The notes: generated by a model from the letters alone, not told the origin. DNA of 64,000 nucleotides from Serratia marcescens (GCF_001902635.1 NZ_MJAO01000014.1:1-64000), one strand, 5' to 3'. Positions 28,157-36,985 are shown, counted from the first letter of the stretch. Numbers and translations are program-made.

Positions 28157-28317
28157 GGGATGACTCCTTCATACAGGGTTAACCGGGCGATAAGGCTGCC
28201 CGCAGTTTTTTCGGATGAACGATGCCGTTCCGCTCCCGTAGCAGGGTGCAGAAGGCCCGCCCGCCCCTTCCGAAGAGGCGGGAAAAAAGTGTGTTTGGCT
28301 TTAAGGAAAGGTGGTGG

Positions 28318-28857
28318 TTAGGTTTTGGCGCGCGCCGTTTTGCCGCTGCGCGCGGTGCGTTCCGTCATGCGCTCGTCGAGCCAGAGGTTGACCTCACCGA
28401 AGAAGCCCTGCGGCGCTTTGCGGCCAAAGCGGGCGGCGACGGCGCCGAGGGTCTGCGCCGCCAGCGCGTCGCGCATCGCTTTCTCCGCCTGCAGCATCAC
28501 CGCATGGATAGCACATTTGCCGGAGACCGCCCAATCCGGCGGGGAATCATCGAACACCGCGCAGCGCCCGCGCACCTCCTGGCAATCGAACAGCGGCTTA
28601 TGCCCTTCGATGGCATCGATAATCTCGAGGAAGCTGATCTCGTCCGCCGGACGGGCCAACCGGTAGCCGCCGCGCACCCCTTCGCTGGCGGCGACGATGC
28701 CCGCTTTTTCCAGCTTGGGGAAAATCTTGGCCAGAAAGCTGGGGGAGATGCCCTGCAACTCAGCGAGTTCGCGGCTGCTGAGCGCGCGCTGGTTATCGCC
28801 GACCAGCCACAGCAGGCAGTGGATGCCATATTCAACGCTGGTTGTGATGTACGCCAT
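28318..28857 (-). CDS. Rrf2 family iron-sulphur-type transcriptional regulator
   Basis: A 179-residue Rrf2-family regulator. The winged helix occupies about residues 1-75 (MAYITTSVEYGIHCLLWL, SRELAELQGISPSFLAKIFPK, SEGVRGGYRLAR). Three cysteines (Cys92, Cys99, Cys115) lie where IscR and NsrR hold a cluster, but the C-x6-C-x15-C spacing differs from both. A redox or nitrosative cluster sensor is plausible. I start at ATG 28857, the family-typical MAYITTSVEYG; a TTG seven codons earlier at 28878 is possible. The promoter upstream is covered by two perfect palindromes. The next gene on the strand is the FAD oxidoreductase. Confidence 0.88.
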   Translation of the reverse strand: MAYITTSVEYGIHCLLWLVGDNQRALSSRELAELQGISPSFLAKIFPKLEKAGIVAASEGVRGGYRLARPADEISFLEIIDAIEGHKPLFDCQEVRGRCAVFDDSPPDWAVSGKCAIHAVMLQAEKAMRDALAAQTLGAVAARFGRKAPQGFFGEVNLWLDERMTERTARSGKTARAKT

Positions 28858-28890
28858 GTGTCCGTTTTCTACCGTCAATGAACCTTCAAT

Positions 28891-28964
28891 AACGCAGACT
28901 ATATGAGTCTGCGTTTATCTTGTCAATAAAACACGGATCAACTTTGTCCGTGTTTTATTGACAA
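28891..28964 (-). promoter_or_regulatory. Promoter and two palindromic operators for the Rrf2 gene
   Basis: On the minus strand a TTGACA box (28921-28926) and a TATAGT box (28898-28903) stand exactly 17 bases apart, a near-ideal sigma-70 promoter. A perfect 10-bp inverted repeat (AACGCAGACT, 28891-28915) is centred on the -10. A second perfect 18-bp inverted repeat (28920-28937 and 28947-28964) covers the -35. This layout fits autorepression by the Rrf2 protein. Confidence 0.72.
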
Positions 28965-29197
28965 TGCACGCCGCCGGCGACGTAGAAAGCGCCCTTCAAA
29001 ATGAAAAATAAAACTTTTTTGCCCGATTCGCGCCCGGCTAACGTTTCCTTGTCGCCTGCGGCTGACTATGATGTGATGGGTGCTGCCGCCGCGGTTTGTG
29101 AGCCGCCGCACTTTCGCGCGGATTGCGCCGTGGGAATAAAGAACTCTTGTCTGCTGCTGACGTCTTAGAAATGATTATTTAAGGGAAACGCCTGACT

Positions 29198-30667
29198 ATG
29201 ACCAACCGGTTGACCAAAACCGCGTTAGCGGTGCTGCTGCTCGGCACGCTGAACGCCACCGCCCTGGCACCAGCACAGGCGGAAAGCCAGGACCAGTTGC
29301 CGGATATGGGCACCTCCGCCGGCGGCACCCTGAGCATCGGACAAGAACTGGCGATGGGCGATTTCTACGTGCGCCAACTGCGCGCCAGCGCCCCGCTGAT
29401 CAACGATCCGCTGCTGAGCCAGTACATCAACCAACTGGGCAACCGGCTGGTGGCCAGCGCTTATTCGGTGCGCACGCCGTTCCATTTCTATCTGGTGCGC
29501 AACGACGAGATCAACGCCTTCGCCTTCTTCGGCGGCAACGTGGTGCTGCACTCCGCGCTGTTCCGCGTCAGCGACAACGAAAGCCAGCTGGCTTCGGTGC
29601 TGGCGCACGAGATCTCGCACGTCACCCAGCGCCACCTGGCGCGCGCAATGGAAGATCAACAGCGCAACGCCCCGTTGACCTGGGTGGGCGCACTCGGCTC
29701 GATCCTGCTGGCGATGGCCAACCCGACCATGGGCATGGCGGCGCTGAGCGGCACCCTGGCCGGCACCCAGCAGGGCATGATCAGCTTTACCCAGTCGAAC
29801 GAACAGGAAGCCGACCGCATCGGCATTCAGGTGCTGCAACGCGCCGGTTTCGATCCGGAAGCGATGCCCGATTTCCTACAGAAGCTCTCCGATCAGTCGC
29901 GCTACGCCTCCAAACCGCCGGAAATGCTGCTGACCCACCCGTTGCCGGACAGCCGCCTTTCCGACGCGCGCAACCGCGCCAACCAAATGCCGAAACACAT
30001 CGTGCAATCCTCGCAGGATTATCTGATGGCCAAGGTGCGCGCACTGGGCATGTACAGCTCGGAAGGCTATGGCCTAAACGAAGAGCTGCTCGGTTCGCTC
30101 AGCAAGGGCAACGTGCGCGAACAGGCGGCCGCCAAATACGGCCGCGCCATCCTGTTCTATGAAGCGAAAAAGTATGACGACGCGCGCAATATCATCCAGC
30201 CGATGCTGGCGCAGGATGCGAAAAACGTCTGGCTGATCGATCTGATGACCGACATCGATCTCGGCCAGAAACGCGCGCCGCAGGCCATCGCGCGTCTGCA
30301 GGCGGCCAACGCCGCCCAGAACAACAACCCAGTGCTGCAGCTCAATCTGGCCAACGCCTATGTCGAGGGCAACCAACCGACGCAGGCATCGAAGATCCTG
30401 AACCGCTACACCTTTGCCCATCCGGACGATCCGAACGGTTGGGATCTGCTGGCGCAGGCCAGCGCCGCCCAAGGGTTGCGCGATGAAGAGCTGTCAGCCC
30501 GCGCCGAAAGCCTGGCGCTGACCGGCCGGCTCGATCAGGCCATCGGCCTGCTCAGCAACGCCAGCTCGCTGCAAAAACTCGGCAGCCTGAAACAAGCGCG
30601 CTACGATGCGCGCATCGACCAGCTGCGCCAACTGCAACAGCGCTTCCGCCAATACCAGCGCAGCTGA
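29198..30667 (+). CDS. bepA: Periplasmic beta-barrel assembly-enhancing metalloprotease BepA
   Basis: BepA is a periplasmic M48 zinc protease and chaperone that helps LptD mature and degrades misassembled outer membrane proteins. The 489-residue protein has a signal peptide ending near ALAPAQA (residue 28). The zincin motif HEISH is at 137-141 in [12 protein letters not shown], and the third ligand region is NEQEADRIG (Glu202). A C-terminal TPR domain starts at about 310 ([20 protein letters not shown], then [20 protein letters not shown]). Length and order agree with E. coli BepA (YfgC), and the arsenate-reductase-like gene follows 20 bases later. Confidence 0.96.
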   Translation: MTNRLTKTALAVLLLGTLNATALAPAQAESQDQLPDMGTSAGGTLSIGQELAMGDFYVRQLRASAPLINDPLLSQYINQLGNRLVASAYSVRTPFHFYLVRNDEINAFAFFGGNVVLHSALFRVSDNESQLASVLAHEISHVTQRHLARAMEDQQRNAPLTWVGALGSILLAMANPTMGMAALSGTLAGTQQGMISFTQSNEQEADRIGIQVLQRAGFDPEAMPDFLQKLSDQSRYASKPPEMLLTHPLPDSRLSDARNRANQMPKHIVQSSQDYLMAKVRALGMYSSEGYGLNEELLGSLSKGNVREQAAAKYGRAILFYEAKKYDDARNIIQPMLAQDAKNVWLIDLMTDIDLGQKRAPQAIARLQAANAAQNNNPVLQLNLANAYVEGNQPTQASKILNRYTFAHPDDPNGWDLLAQASAAQGLRDEELSARAESLALTGRLDQAIGLLSNASSLQKLGSLKQARYDARIDQLRQLQQRFRQYQRS

Positions 30668-30687
30668 TTCAACAAGGAATGAACGCC

Positions 30688-31041
30688 ATGAAAAACGTCA
30701 CGATTTACCACAATCCACGCTGCTCCAAGAGCCGTGAAACCCTGGCGCTGCTGGAGCAGCACGGTGTCGAACCCCAGGTGGTGTTGTACCTTGAAACGCC
30801 CCCGTCGGCCGATGAGCTGAAAAAGCTGTTGAAAGAATTAGGCTTCACATCCGCGCGCGATCTGATGCGCAAAAAAGAAGACCTGTACAAGGAATTGAAG
30901 CTGGCGGACGACAACCTGAGCGAAGAACAGCTGCTGGCGGCGATGACGGCGAACCCGAAACTGATCGAACGCCCGATCGTGGTGAAAGGCAGCAAGGCGC
31001 GTATCGGCCGGCCGCCGGAGCAGGTGCTGGAGATTTTGTAA
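30688..31041 (+). CDS. yfgD: ArsC-like arsenate reductase family protein YfgD
   Basis: A 117-residue ArsC-type thioredoxin-fold reductase. The active-site Cys12 is in YHNPRCSKSRET, followed by LYLETPPSADELKKLLKELG and the RPIVVKGSKARIGRPPE segment of the glutaredoxin-dependent arsenate reductase family. The start is ATG 30688, with AAGGA nine bases upstream; the ATG three codons earlier overlaps that site. It is translated from the bepA transcript, as in E. coli, and there is no arsB or arsR nearby. Whether it reduces arsenate in vivo is not known. Confidence 0.9.
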   Translation: MKNVTIYHNPRCSKSRETLALLEQHGVEPQVVLYLETPPSADELKKLLKELGFTSARDLMRKKEDLYKELKLADDNLSEEQLLAAMTANPKLIERPIVVKGSKARIGRPPEQVLEIL

Positions 31042-31051
31042 ATTCGAATTC

Positions 31052-31078
31052 GGGCGCGGACTGTCGCGCCCTTTCTTT
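31052..31078. terminator. Terminator between yfgD and hda
   Basis: GGGCGCG and CGCGCCC pair around GACTGT, followed by TTTCTTTT. It ends bepA-yfgD and lies just beyond the convergent hda stop. Confidence 0.82.
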
Positions 31079-31089
31079 TGCGGTAGCCG

Positions 31090-31791
31090 CTACAGCCCCA
31101 GGATCTCTTTAACAAACGGGATGGTCAGCTTGCGCTGGGCGGTGATCGAGGCGCGATCGAGCTGATCAAGGGTCATAAACAGCGTGCGCATCTCGCGATC
31201 CAACCGTTTCAACAGGAAACGGCCCACGTCTTCCGGCAGCTCGAAGCCGCGCAGTTTGCCGCGCAGCTGCAGCGCCAACAGTTTCTCTTCATCCGACAAC
31301 GGTTGCAGCTTGTAGATCTGCCCCCAGTCCAGACGCGAAGCCAAATCCGGTAAACGCAGATTCAACTGACGTGGCGGGCGATCCCCGGTGATGAACAACC
31401 GGGTGCGACCGGTTTCCAGAATGCGGTTATAGAGGTTGAAGATCGCCATCTCCCACTCTTCGTCACCGGCGATGCATTCGATATTGTCGATGCAGACCAG
31501 CGCCAGCTGCTCCATACCGTCCAGCACTTCAGGCACAAAGTAGGCGCGCTTGTCGAGCGGCACATAGCCTACCGCTTCCCCCTGCTGCGAAAGCTCGGCG
31601 CAGGCCGCATGCAGCAGATGGCTGCGCCCGCCGCCTTCACGCGACCAAAAATAGATGTAGCTGCCATGTTCCTGTCGGACGGCGGATTGGATCGCGGCTA
31701 ATAGGGATGGGTTCTCGCCCGGATAAAAACTGGCGAAAGTTTCATCATCGGGAAGATAAAGTGGCAGTGAAAGCTGTGCCGGCGTATTCAG
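31090..31791 (-). CDS. hda: DnaA regulatory inactivator Hda (CTG start)
   Basis: Hda with the DNA-loaded sliding clamp stimulates DnaA-ATP hydrolysis and so prevents re-initiation of replication. Starting at CTG 31791 the protein is exactly 233 residues, the E. coli length, and begins (M)[18 protein letters not shown], which contains the clamp-binding motif QLSLPL. A GAGG lies seven bases before this CTG. Starting at the first conventional codon (GTG at 31563) would remove 76 residues, including the clamp motif and the Walker A-like [14 protein letters not shown]. Walker B is [10 protein letters not shown] and the arginine-finger region is [11 protein letters not shown] recall that E. coli hda also uses CUG. 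Its usual neighbour uraA is displaced by two inserted genes. Confidence 0.93.
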   Translation of the reverse strand: MNTPAQLSLPLYLPDDETFASFYPGENPSLLAAIQSAVRQEHGSYIYFWSREGGGRSHLLHAACAELSQQGEAVGYVPLDKRAYFVPEVLDGMEQLALVCIDNIECIAGDEEWEMAIFNLYNRILETGRTRLFITGDRPPRQLNLRLPDLASRLDWGQIYKLQPLSDEEKLLALQLRGKLRGFELPEDVGRFLLKRLDREMRTLFMTLDQLDRASITAQRKLTIPFVKEILGL

Positions 31792-32063
31792 AGAAGCACC
31801 TCAACCAAAACTGGCAGAAAAACGCGGGCAGTTTAACACAGAAAACGGGCGCTGTTGAACCGGCAGGATCTTATGCCGCAATAGTGAACAATGCCTAAAC
31901 GTCGCTTGATCGGCTACACCGAACCCTACGGCCAGAATAATCCGATATTACGCTCTAACCCCCTGCCTAGGCTGGCGAAATTTGTCATTTAAGCCAAATC
32001 TGACCTAGTATAAGTAGGCAAAACGCAATCACTATCAACAAGGTTTCTGCAAGGATATAGACG
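31792..32063. promoter_or_regulatory. Divergent promoter region hda / lipoprotein gene
   Basis: About 272 bases holding the promoters for leftward hda and the rightward lipoprotein gene. A TATAAG hexamer near 32010 could be a -10 for the lipoprotein gene, but no well-spaced -35 is evident. No gene is supported here. Confidence 0.4.
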
Positions 32064-32579
32064 ATGAAAGTATGGAATAAAGTGCTGTTGGCTTCCTTTA
32101 TCGGATTGTTGGTTGCCGGTTGCGATGACTCGTCCAAGGTTGATGCCAAGCTGGATAAGGCCAAAGACAGTGCAGAACAAATGAAAGACGCCGCCCAGAA
32201 AAAAGCGGACGATTTGACGGACAAAGCGAAAGCCGCGGCGGATGAAATCAAAAAAGAGGCCGCCGCGCAGGCAGATCAGTTGAAGGACAAAGCCTCCGCG
32301 ATCAAAGACGAAGCGGCCAAGCAGGCGGACGCCATCACCAACGACGCCAAAGCCAAGGCCGCCGCGCTCAAAGAGGACGCCGGTAAACAGAGCCGGCAGT
32401 GGGTGGATCAGGCCAAGGCCATCAAAAATGACGCCATCAACGGCGCCAACGATCTGACCGAACAGGCCAAGGCGAAGACCGAAACCATCAAGAACAGCGC
32501 GGAAAACCAAGCGCACGCGTTGAAACAAGAGACCGATGCGGCGGTGAACGGCGATACGCAGCCGGCCACCCAGCAGTAA
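32064..32579 (+). CDS. Lipoprotein with long amphipathic repeat helix
   Basis: A 171-residue predicted lipoprotein. The signal peptide ends in the lipobox LLVAGC with Cys20 and is followed by Asp-Asp, which under the Lol +2 rule favours retention in the inner membrane. The rest is an almost continuous Lys/Asp/Ala-rich helix with 11-residue-like repeats (for example DKAKDSAEQMKDAAQKKADD), resembling LEA-type or coiled-coil stress proteins. The family is not firmly recognised. It is followed 32 bases later by a GlsB-type membrane protein, and both sit between hda and uraA, which are adjacent in E. coli. A role in envelope or desiccation stress is inference. Confidence 0.78.
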   Translation: MKVWNKVLLASFIGLLVAGCDDSSKVDAKLDKAKDSAEQMKDAAQKKADDLTDKAKAAADEIKKEAAAQADQLKDKASAIKDEAAKQADAITNDAKAKAAALKEDAGKQSRQWVDQAKAIKNDAINGANDLTEQAKAKTETIKNSAENQAHALKQETDAAVNGDTQPATQQ

Positions 32580-32611
32580 GCCATACTCAGCCACCAAGAG
32601 AGGTACAGCAA

Positions 32612-32860
32612 ATGGGGATTATTTCCTGGATTATCTTCGGCCTGATCGCCGGTATTCTGGCTAAATGGATCATGCCGGGCAAAGATGGCGGCGGCTTTAT
32701 CATGACCATCGTGTTGGGGATCGTCGGCGCTGTGGTCGGCGGCTACATCAGCACCTTCTTTGGTTATGGCAAGGTTGACGGCTTCAACTTCGGCAGCTTC
32801 GTGGTGGCCGTGATCGGCGCCATCGTAGTGCTGTTCGTGTACCGCAAAATTCGCAGCTGA
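32612..32860 (+). CDS. GlsB/YeaQ/YmgE family stress membrane protein
   Basis: An 82-residue inner-membrane protein of the transglycosylase-associated family that includes E. coli YeaQ and YmgE. Three hydrophobic segments (SWIIFGLIAGILAKW, IMTIVLGIVGAVVGGYIS, GSFVVAVIGAIVVLFVY) and the Gly-rich PGKDGGGFIMT loop are typical. AGAGGTACAGCAA precedes the ATG. Family members are often induced by general stress, but the mechanism is unknown. It probably shares a transcript with the preceding lipoprotein, and a strong terminator follows. Confidence 0.9.
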   Translation: MGIISWIIFGLIAGILAKWIMPGKDGGGFIMTIVLGIVGAVVGGYISTFFGYGKVDGFNFGSFVVAVIGAIVVLFVYRKIRS

Positions 32861-32876
32861 GCATTCGCCATAGGTA

Positions 32877-32904
32877 AAAAGGGCAGCCCCTGGGCTGCCC
32901 TTTT
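32877..32904. terminator. Bidirectional terminator after GlsB-type gene / uraA
   Basis: AAAAGGGCAGCC and GGCTGCCCTTTT pair around CCTG between convergent genes. Both flanks are A- or T-rich, so it can serve both strands. Confidence 0.88.
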
Positions 32905-32906
32905 CG

Positions 32907-34196
32907 TTACTTCTGCTCGGCCGTTTCGTCCGGCGCATCGAGCACGTCTTCTTCCTTGCGGAACAGGCTGATCGCCTTGAACAGCAGGCTCAAGCCGATA
33001 CCGACGATGGTGGCCAGCGCCATGCCTTTCAGCTCCGCCGCGCCGATATGCACCTTGGCGCCGCTCACGCCGATGATCAGGATCACCGAGGTCAGAATCA
33101 GGTTTTGCGCCTTGTTGTAGTCCACCTTGGATTCGATCAACACGCGAATGCCCGAGGCGCCGATCACACCGTACAGCAGCAGGGAAACACCGCCCATCAC
33201 CGGCACCGGCACCGCCTGGATCGCCGCCGCCAATTTGCCGATGCAGGACAACAGGATCGCCAGCACCGCCGCGCCGCCGATCACCCAGGTACTGTAGACC
33301 TTGGTGATGGCCATGACGCCGATGTTCTCGCCGTAGGTGGTGTTCGGCGTGGAGCCGAAGAAGCCGGAAAACACCGTCGAGATACCGTTGGCGAACATCG
33401 AGCGGTGCAGGCCCGGATCGCGGATCAGGTCTTTCTTCACGATGTTGGCGGTCACCACCAGGTGGCCGACATGCTCGGCAATCACCACCAGCGCCGCCGG
33501 CAGAATGGTGAAGATGGCGAACCACTCAAAGCGCGGGGTGTAGAAAGTCGGCAACGCGAACCAATGTGCCTCGCGGATCGGGGTCAAATCCACCACGCCC
33601 ATGAAGAACGACAGCGCATAGCCCACCAGCACGCCGATCAGGATCGGGATAATCGCCAGGAAGCCGCGGAACAGCACAGAACCGAGCACCGTGACCGTCA
33701 GCGTCACCAGCGAAATGGTGATGGTGGTCGAGTCGGCGCTGGTGCCCTCCGCCGGCAACAGCCCCGCCATATTGGCCGCCACGCCTGCCAGCTCCAGGCC
33801 GATGACGGCGACGATCGCCCCCATCGCCGCCGGCGGGAACATCACGTCCAGCCAGCCGGTGCCGGCTTTTTTCACGATCAGCGCCACCAGGCAGAACAAC
33901 ACACCGCACATGATGAAACCGCCCAACGCCACTTCGTAACCGAGCGGCAACAGCAGCAGCACCGGCGAGATAAACGCGAAGCTGGAGCCGAGGTAAGCCG
34001 GGATCTTGCCTTTACAGATGAACAGATACAGCAGCGTACCGATGCCGTTGAACAACAGCACGGTCGCCGGGTTGATCTTGAACAGGATCGGCACCAGCAC
34101 GGTAGCGCCGAACATGGCGAACAGATGCTGGAAGCTGAGCGGAATGGTCTGGAGCAGCGGCGGGCGCTCGCTGACGCCGATGGCGCGACGGGTCAT
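32907..34196 (-). CDS. uraA: Uracil:proton symporter UraA
   Basis: UraA imports uracil across the inner membrane with protons. The 429-residue NCS2-family protein begins MTRRAIGVSERPPLLQTIPLS and has about 14 membrane segments. Family motifs include FAMFGATVLVPIL, the substrate-binding Glu in VVIAEHVGHLVV, and NTTYGENIGVMAITKVYS, which carries the second Glu. It lies downstream of upp, but a upp terminator and an ERIC element come between them. Confidence 0.96.
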   Translation of the reverse strand: MTRRAIGVSERPPLLQTIPLSFQHLFAMFGATVLVPILFKINPATVLLFNGIGTLLYLFICKGKIPAYLGSSFAFISPVLLLLPLGYEVALGGFIMCGVLFCLVALIVKKAGTGWLDVMFPPAAMGAIVAVIGLELAGVAANMAGLLPAEGTSADSTTITISLVTLTVTVLGSVLFRGFLAIIPILIGVLVGYALSFFMGVVDLTPIREAHWFALPTFYTPRFEWFAIFTILPAALVVIAEHVGHLVVTANIVKKDLIRDPGLHRSMFANGISTVFSGFFGSTPNTTYGENIGVMAITKVYSTWVIGGAAVLAILLSCIGKLAAAIQAVPVPVMGGVSLLLYGVIGASGIRVLIESKVDYNKAQNLILTSVILIIGVSGAKVHIGAAELKGMALATIVGIGLSLLFKAISLFRKEEDVLDAPDETAEQK

Positions 34197-34256
34197 GTGT
34201 GCTTTTCCTCTGAGTCATTAATCGTTATGCAAACTGAATTGTCTATGCTCAATGGA

Positions 34257-34358
34257 TTTCAAGTTACAGCTCGGCGGCCAGGGCAATAATCCCCAGGAGC
34301 TTATATCAAATAAGTGACTGGGGTTATTGCCTGCAGCCAACAACGCTGTAGCTTGAAA
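34257..34358. repeat. ERIC-like (enterobacterial repetitive intergenic consensus) element
   Basis: A 102-base imperfect palindrome. Its ends TTTCAAGTTACAGC and GCTGTAGCTTGAAA pair with one mismatch. The centre, CCCCAGGAGCTTAT then AATAAGTGACTGGGGT, matches the ERIC core used for ERIC-PCR. It sits inside the upp-uraA interval, beyond the upp terminator, and would fold into a long hairpin in a read-through mRNA. Confidence 0.85.
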
Positions 34359-34372
34359 GACGAAGAGCATAA

Positions 34373-34397
34373 AAAAGCCGACTCGTTAAGTCGGCTT
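34373..34397 (-). terminator. upp terminator
   Basis: On the minus strand AAGCCGACT and AGTCGGCTT pair around TAACG and are followed by Ts. It stands just after the upp stop and would reduce read-through into uraA. Confidence 0.88.
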
Positions 34398-34403
34398 AAA
34401 TGT

Positions 34404-35030
34404 TTACTTGGTACCAAATATCTTGTCGCCCGCATCGCCCAGGCCTGGCACGATGTAGCCCTTCTCATTCAGGCACTGATCGATGGAAGCGGTGTACAGC
34501 TCAACGTCCGGGTGCGCTTTCTCCAGCGCGGCGATGCCTTCCGGCGCCGCGACCAGTACCAACACCTTGATGCTGTGGCAGCCGGCTTTCTTCAGCAAAT
34601 CGATAGTGGCGATCATCGAACCGCCGGTAGCCAGCATTGGGTCAACGACCAGCGCCATGCGCTCTTCGATGTTGGAAACCAGCTTCTGGAAGTACGGCAC
34701 CGGCTCCAGGGTTTCTTCGTCGCGGTATACGCCAACGACGCTGATACGCGCGCTCGGCACGTGCTCCAGCACCCCTTCCATCATGCCCAGGCCTGCGCGC
34801 AGGATCGGCACCACGGTGATTTTCTTCCCTTTGATCTGCTCCACTTCAACCGGCCCGCACCAACCTTCGATGGTGACTTTTTCCGTCTCCAGATCGGCGG
34901 TCGCTTCATAGGTCAGTAAACTACCCACTTCTGAGGCCAGCTCACGGAAGCGTTTGGTGCTGATGTCATTTTCGCGCATCAGGCCAAGCTTGTGTTTTAC
35001 CAGCGGGTGTTTCACCTCAACGATCTTCAT
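34404..35030 (-). CDS. upp: Uracil phosphoribosyltransferase
   Basis: Upp makes UMP from uracil and PRPP, the salvage partner of the UraA transporter. The protein is 208 residues as expected. The PRPP-binding loop is [16 protein letters not shown] and the uracil-contact end is [18 protein letters not shown]. The second of two adjacent ATGs is chosen, since AGGAG stands seven bases upstream and the known protein begins [16 protein letters not shown]. It is divergent from purMN. Confidence 0.97.
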   Translation of the reverse strand: MKIVEVKHPLVKHKLGLMRENDISTKRFRELASEVGSLLTYEATADLETEKVTIEGWCGPVEVEQIKGKKITVVPILRAGLGMMEGVLEHVPSARISVVGVYRDEETLEPVPYFQKLVSNIEERMALVVDPMLATGGSMIATIDLLKKAGCHSIKVLVLVAAPEGIAALEKAHPDVELYTASIDQCLNEKGYIVPGLGDAGDKIFGTK

Positions 35031-35183
35031 CATTTTTCTCCTATTAAGGTGGTTGCGGCCAAAAAAATCGCGGGATTATACCTCCTTTTTTTCGCCGCGC
35101 CACCCACAATAGTCCGATCGGGATCAACAAAAGTTTGAATATCAGTATAGATGACGAAAAAGCGGAGCCGGTTCACAAGCCGC

Positions 35184-35199
35184 TCGCAAACGTTTGCCT
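35184..35199 (+). promoter_or_regulatory. PurR box upstream of purMN
   Basis: TCGCAAACGTTTGCCT contains the perfect palindrome GCAAACGTTTGC, the core of the PurR operator. It lies 87 bases before the purM start, between upp and purM. Repression of purMN by PurR with hypoxanthine or guanine is expected. Confidence 0.85.
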
Positions 35200-35285
35200 G
35201 CGCTGTTAGAATTGCCGCGCCTTATTCCGGAATCAACATCGGAAGCACAGTTTTCAAACCGCAAACCGTCGTGGGGAATCGCGCA

Positions 35286-36323
35286 GTGACCGACAAAACC
35301 TCTCTCAGCTATAAAGACGCAGGTGTCGATATCGATGCAGGCAACGCATTGGTAGACCGCATCAAAGGTGTAGTTAAACAGACCCGTCGCCCGGAAGTGA
35401 TGGGCGGTCTGGGCGGGTTTGGCGCCCTGTGTGCGTTGCCGCAGAAATACCGCGAGCCGGTGCTGGTTTCCGGTACCGACGGCGTGGGCACCAAGCTGCG
35501 TCTGGCGATGGATCTGAAACGCCACGACACTATCGGCATCGATCTGGTGGCGATGTGCGTCAACGATCTGGTGGTTCAGGGTGCCGAGCCGCTGTTCTTC
35601 CTCGATTACTACGCCACCGGCAAACTGGATGTGGACACCGCAACCAGCGTGATCACCGGCATCGCCGAAGGCTGCAAACAGTCCGGCTGTGCGCTGGTAG
35701 GCGGCGAAACCGCTGAAATGCCGGGCATGTACCACGGCGAAGACTACGACGTGGCCGGTTTCTGCGTCGGCGTGGTCGAAAAATCCGAGATCATCGACGG
35801 CAGCAAAGTGCAATCCGGCGACGCGCTGATCGCCCTGGGCGCTTCCGGCCCGCACTCCAACGGCTACTCGCTGGTGCGCAAAATCCTGGAAGTGAGCAAC
35901 ACCGATCCGACCGCCACTCAGCTGGAAGGCAGACCGCTGGCCGACCACCTGCTGGCGCCGACCAAGATTTACGTGAAGTCCGTGCTGGAGCTGATTGAGA
36001 AGACGGACGTCCACGCCATCGCTCACCTCACCGGCGGCGGCTTCTGGGAAAATATTCCGCGCGTGCTGCCGGAAGGCATGCAGGCGGTGATCGACGAAGC
36101 CAGCTGGCAGTGGCCGGCGGTGTTCACCTGGCTGCAGCAGGCCGGTAACGTCAGCCGTCATGAAATGTACCGCACCTTCAACTGCGGCGTGGGCATGGTC
36201 ATCGCCCTGCCGGAAGCCGAAGTGGAAGCTGCAATCGCGCTGTTGACCGCGGCGGGTGAAAAAGCGTGGAAAATCGGTAAACTGGCCGCCTCTTCCGACG
36301 AACAACAAGTGGTCATCAACTGA
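35286..36323 (+). CDS. purM: Phosphoribosylformylglycinamidine cyclo-ligase PurM
   Basis: PurM (AIR synthetase) closes the imidazole ring of purines using ATP. Starting at GTG 35286 the protein is 345 residues, equal to E. coli, and begins [20 protein letters not shown]. The ATP-binding region [16 protein letters not shown] and the conserved [20 protein letters not shown] are intact. An in-frame region upstream to 35151 would pass through the operator and is not coding. Its stop overlaps the purN ATG by one base (TGATG), giving coupled translation. Confidence 0.97.
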   Translation: MTDKTSLSYKDAGVDIDAGNALVDRIKGVVKQTRRPEVMGGLGGFGALCALPQKYREPVLVSGTDGVGTKLRLAMDLKRHDTIGIDLVAMCVNDLVVQGAEPLFFLDYYATGKLDVDTATSVITGIAEGCKQSGCALVGGETAEMPGMYHGEDYDVAGFCVGVVEKSEIIDGSKVQSGDALIALGASGPHSNGYSLVRKILEVSNTDPTATQLEGRPLADHLLAPTKIYVKSVLELIEKTDVHAIAHLTGGGFWENIPRVLPEGMQAVIDEASWQWPAVFTWLQQAGNVSRHEMYRTFNCGVGMVIALPEAEVEAAIALLTAAGEKAWKIGKLAASSDEQQVVIN

Positions 36324-36961
36324 TGAAAAAGATCGTGGTGTTGGTCTCCGGCCAGGGGAGCAATCTCCAGGCGCTGATTGACGCCTGCCAGCAGGGCCGC
36401 ATCGCCGCCGAGATCGTGGCGGTATTCAGCAACAAGGCGCAGGCTTACGGCCTTCAGCGCGCCGAGGCGGCGGGCATCGCCGCTCAGGCGCTGGATGCCA
36501 AGGCTTACGCCGATCGCGCGGCGTTCGACGCCGCGTTGGCGGACGCCATCGACCAATACCAGCCCGATCTGGTGGTGCTGGCCGGCTACATGCGCATCCT
36601 CAGCCCGCAATTCGTGCAGCGCTATGCCGGCCGCCTGCTGAACATCCACCCTTCCCTGCTGCCGAAATACCCGGGGCTGCATACCCATCGTCAGGCCATC
36701 GACAACGGCGACAGCGAGCACGGCACCTCGGTGCACTTCGTGACCGAACAACTCGACGGCGGCCCGGTGATCTTGCAGGCCAAGGTGCCGATTTTCCCCG
36801 GCGACGAAGAGGATGAGGTGATCGAGCGGGTGCAAACCCAGGAACACACTCTCTATCCGTTGGTGGTGAGCTGGTTCGTCGACGGCCGCCTGGCGATGCG
36901 CGAAGGCGCCGCCTGGCTGGACGGCGAGCGCCTGCCGGAGCAGGGCCACGCCGCCGACTGA
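36323..36961 (+). CDS. purN: Phosphoribosylglycinamide formyltransferase PurN
   Basis: PurN transfers the formyl group of 10-formyl-tetrahydrofolate to GAR in purine synthesis. The 212-residue protein begins [20 protein letters not shown]. It holds the folate-site residues in LAGYMRILSPQFV, the catalytic segment NIHPSLLPKYPGLHTH (Asn, His) and the late Asp in VTEQLDGGPVI. It is the second gene of the PurR-controlled purMN operon, followed by a strong terminator. Confidence 0.97.
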   Translation: MKKIVVLVSGQGSNLQALIDACQQGRIAAEIVAVFSNKAQAYGLQRAEAAGIAAQALDAKAYADRAAFDAALADAIDQYQPDLVVLAGYMRILSPQFVQRYAGRLLNIHPSLLPKYPGLHTHRQAIDNGDSEHGTSVHFVTEQLDGGPVILQAKVPIFPGDEEDEVIERVQTQEHTLYPLVVSWFVDGRLAMREGAAWLDGERLPEQGHAAD

Positions 36962-36985
36962 CACGGTGCACTCTGAACCTTGCCT

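Noticed and set aside
31090-31563. A 157-residue truncated Hda starting at GTG 31563
   Set aside because: Homology continues 76 codons upstream without a stop to a CTG with a good ribosome binding site, restoring the full family length.
33048-34289. 413-codon open frame antisense to uraA
   Set aside because: Low-complexity His/Arg/Gln-rich translation typical of a frame opposite a membrane protein gene; uraA itself is certain.
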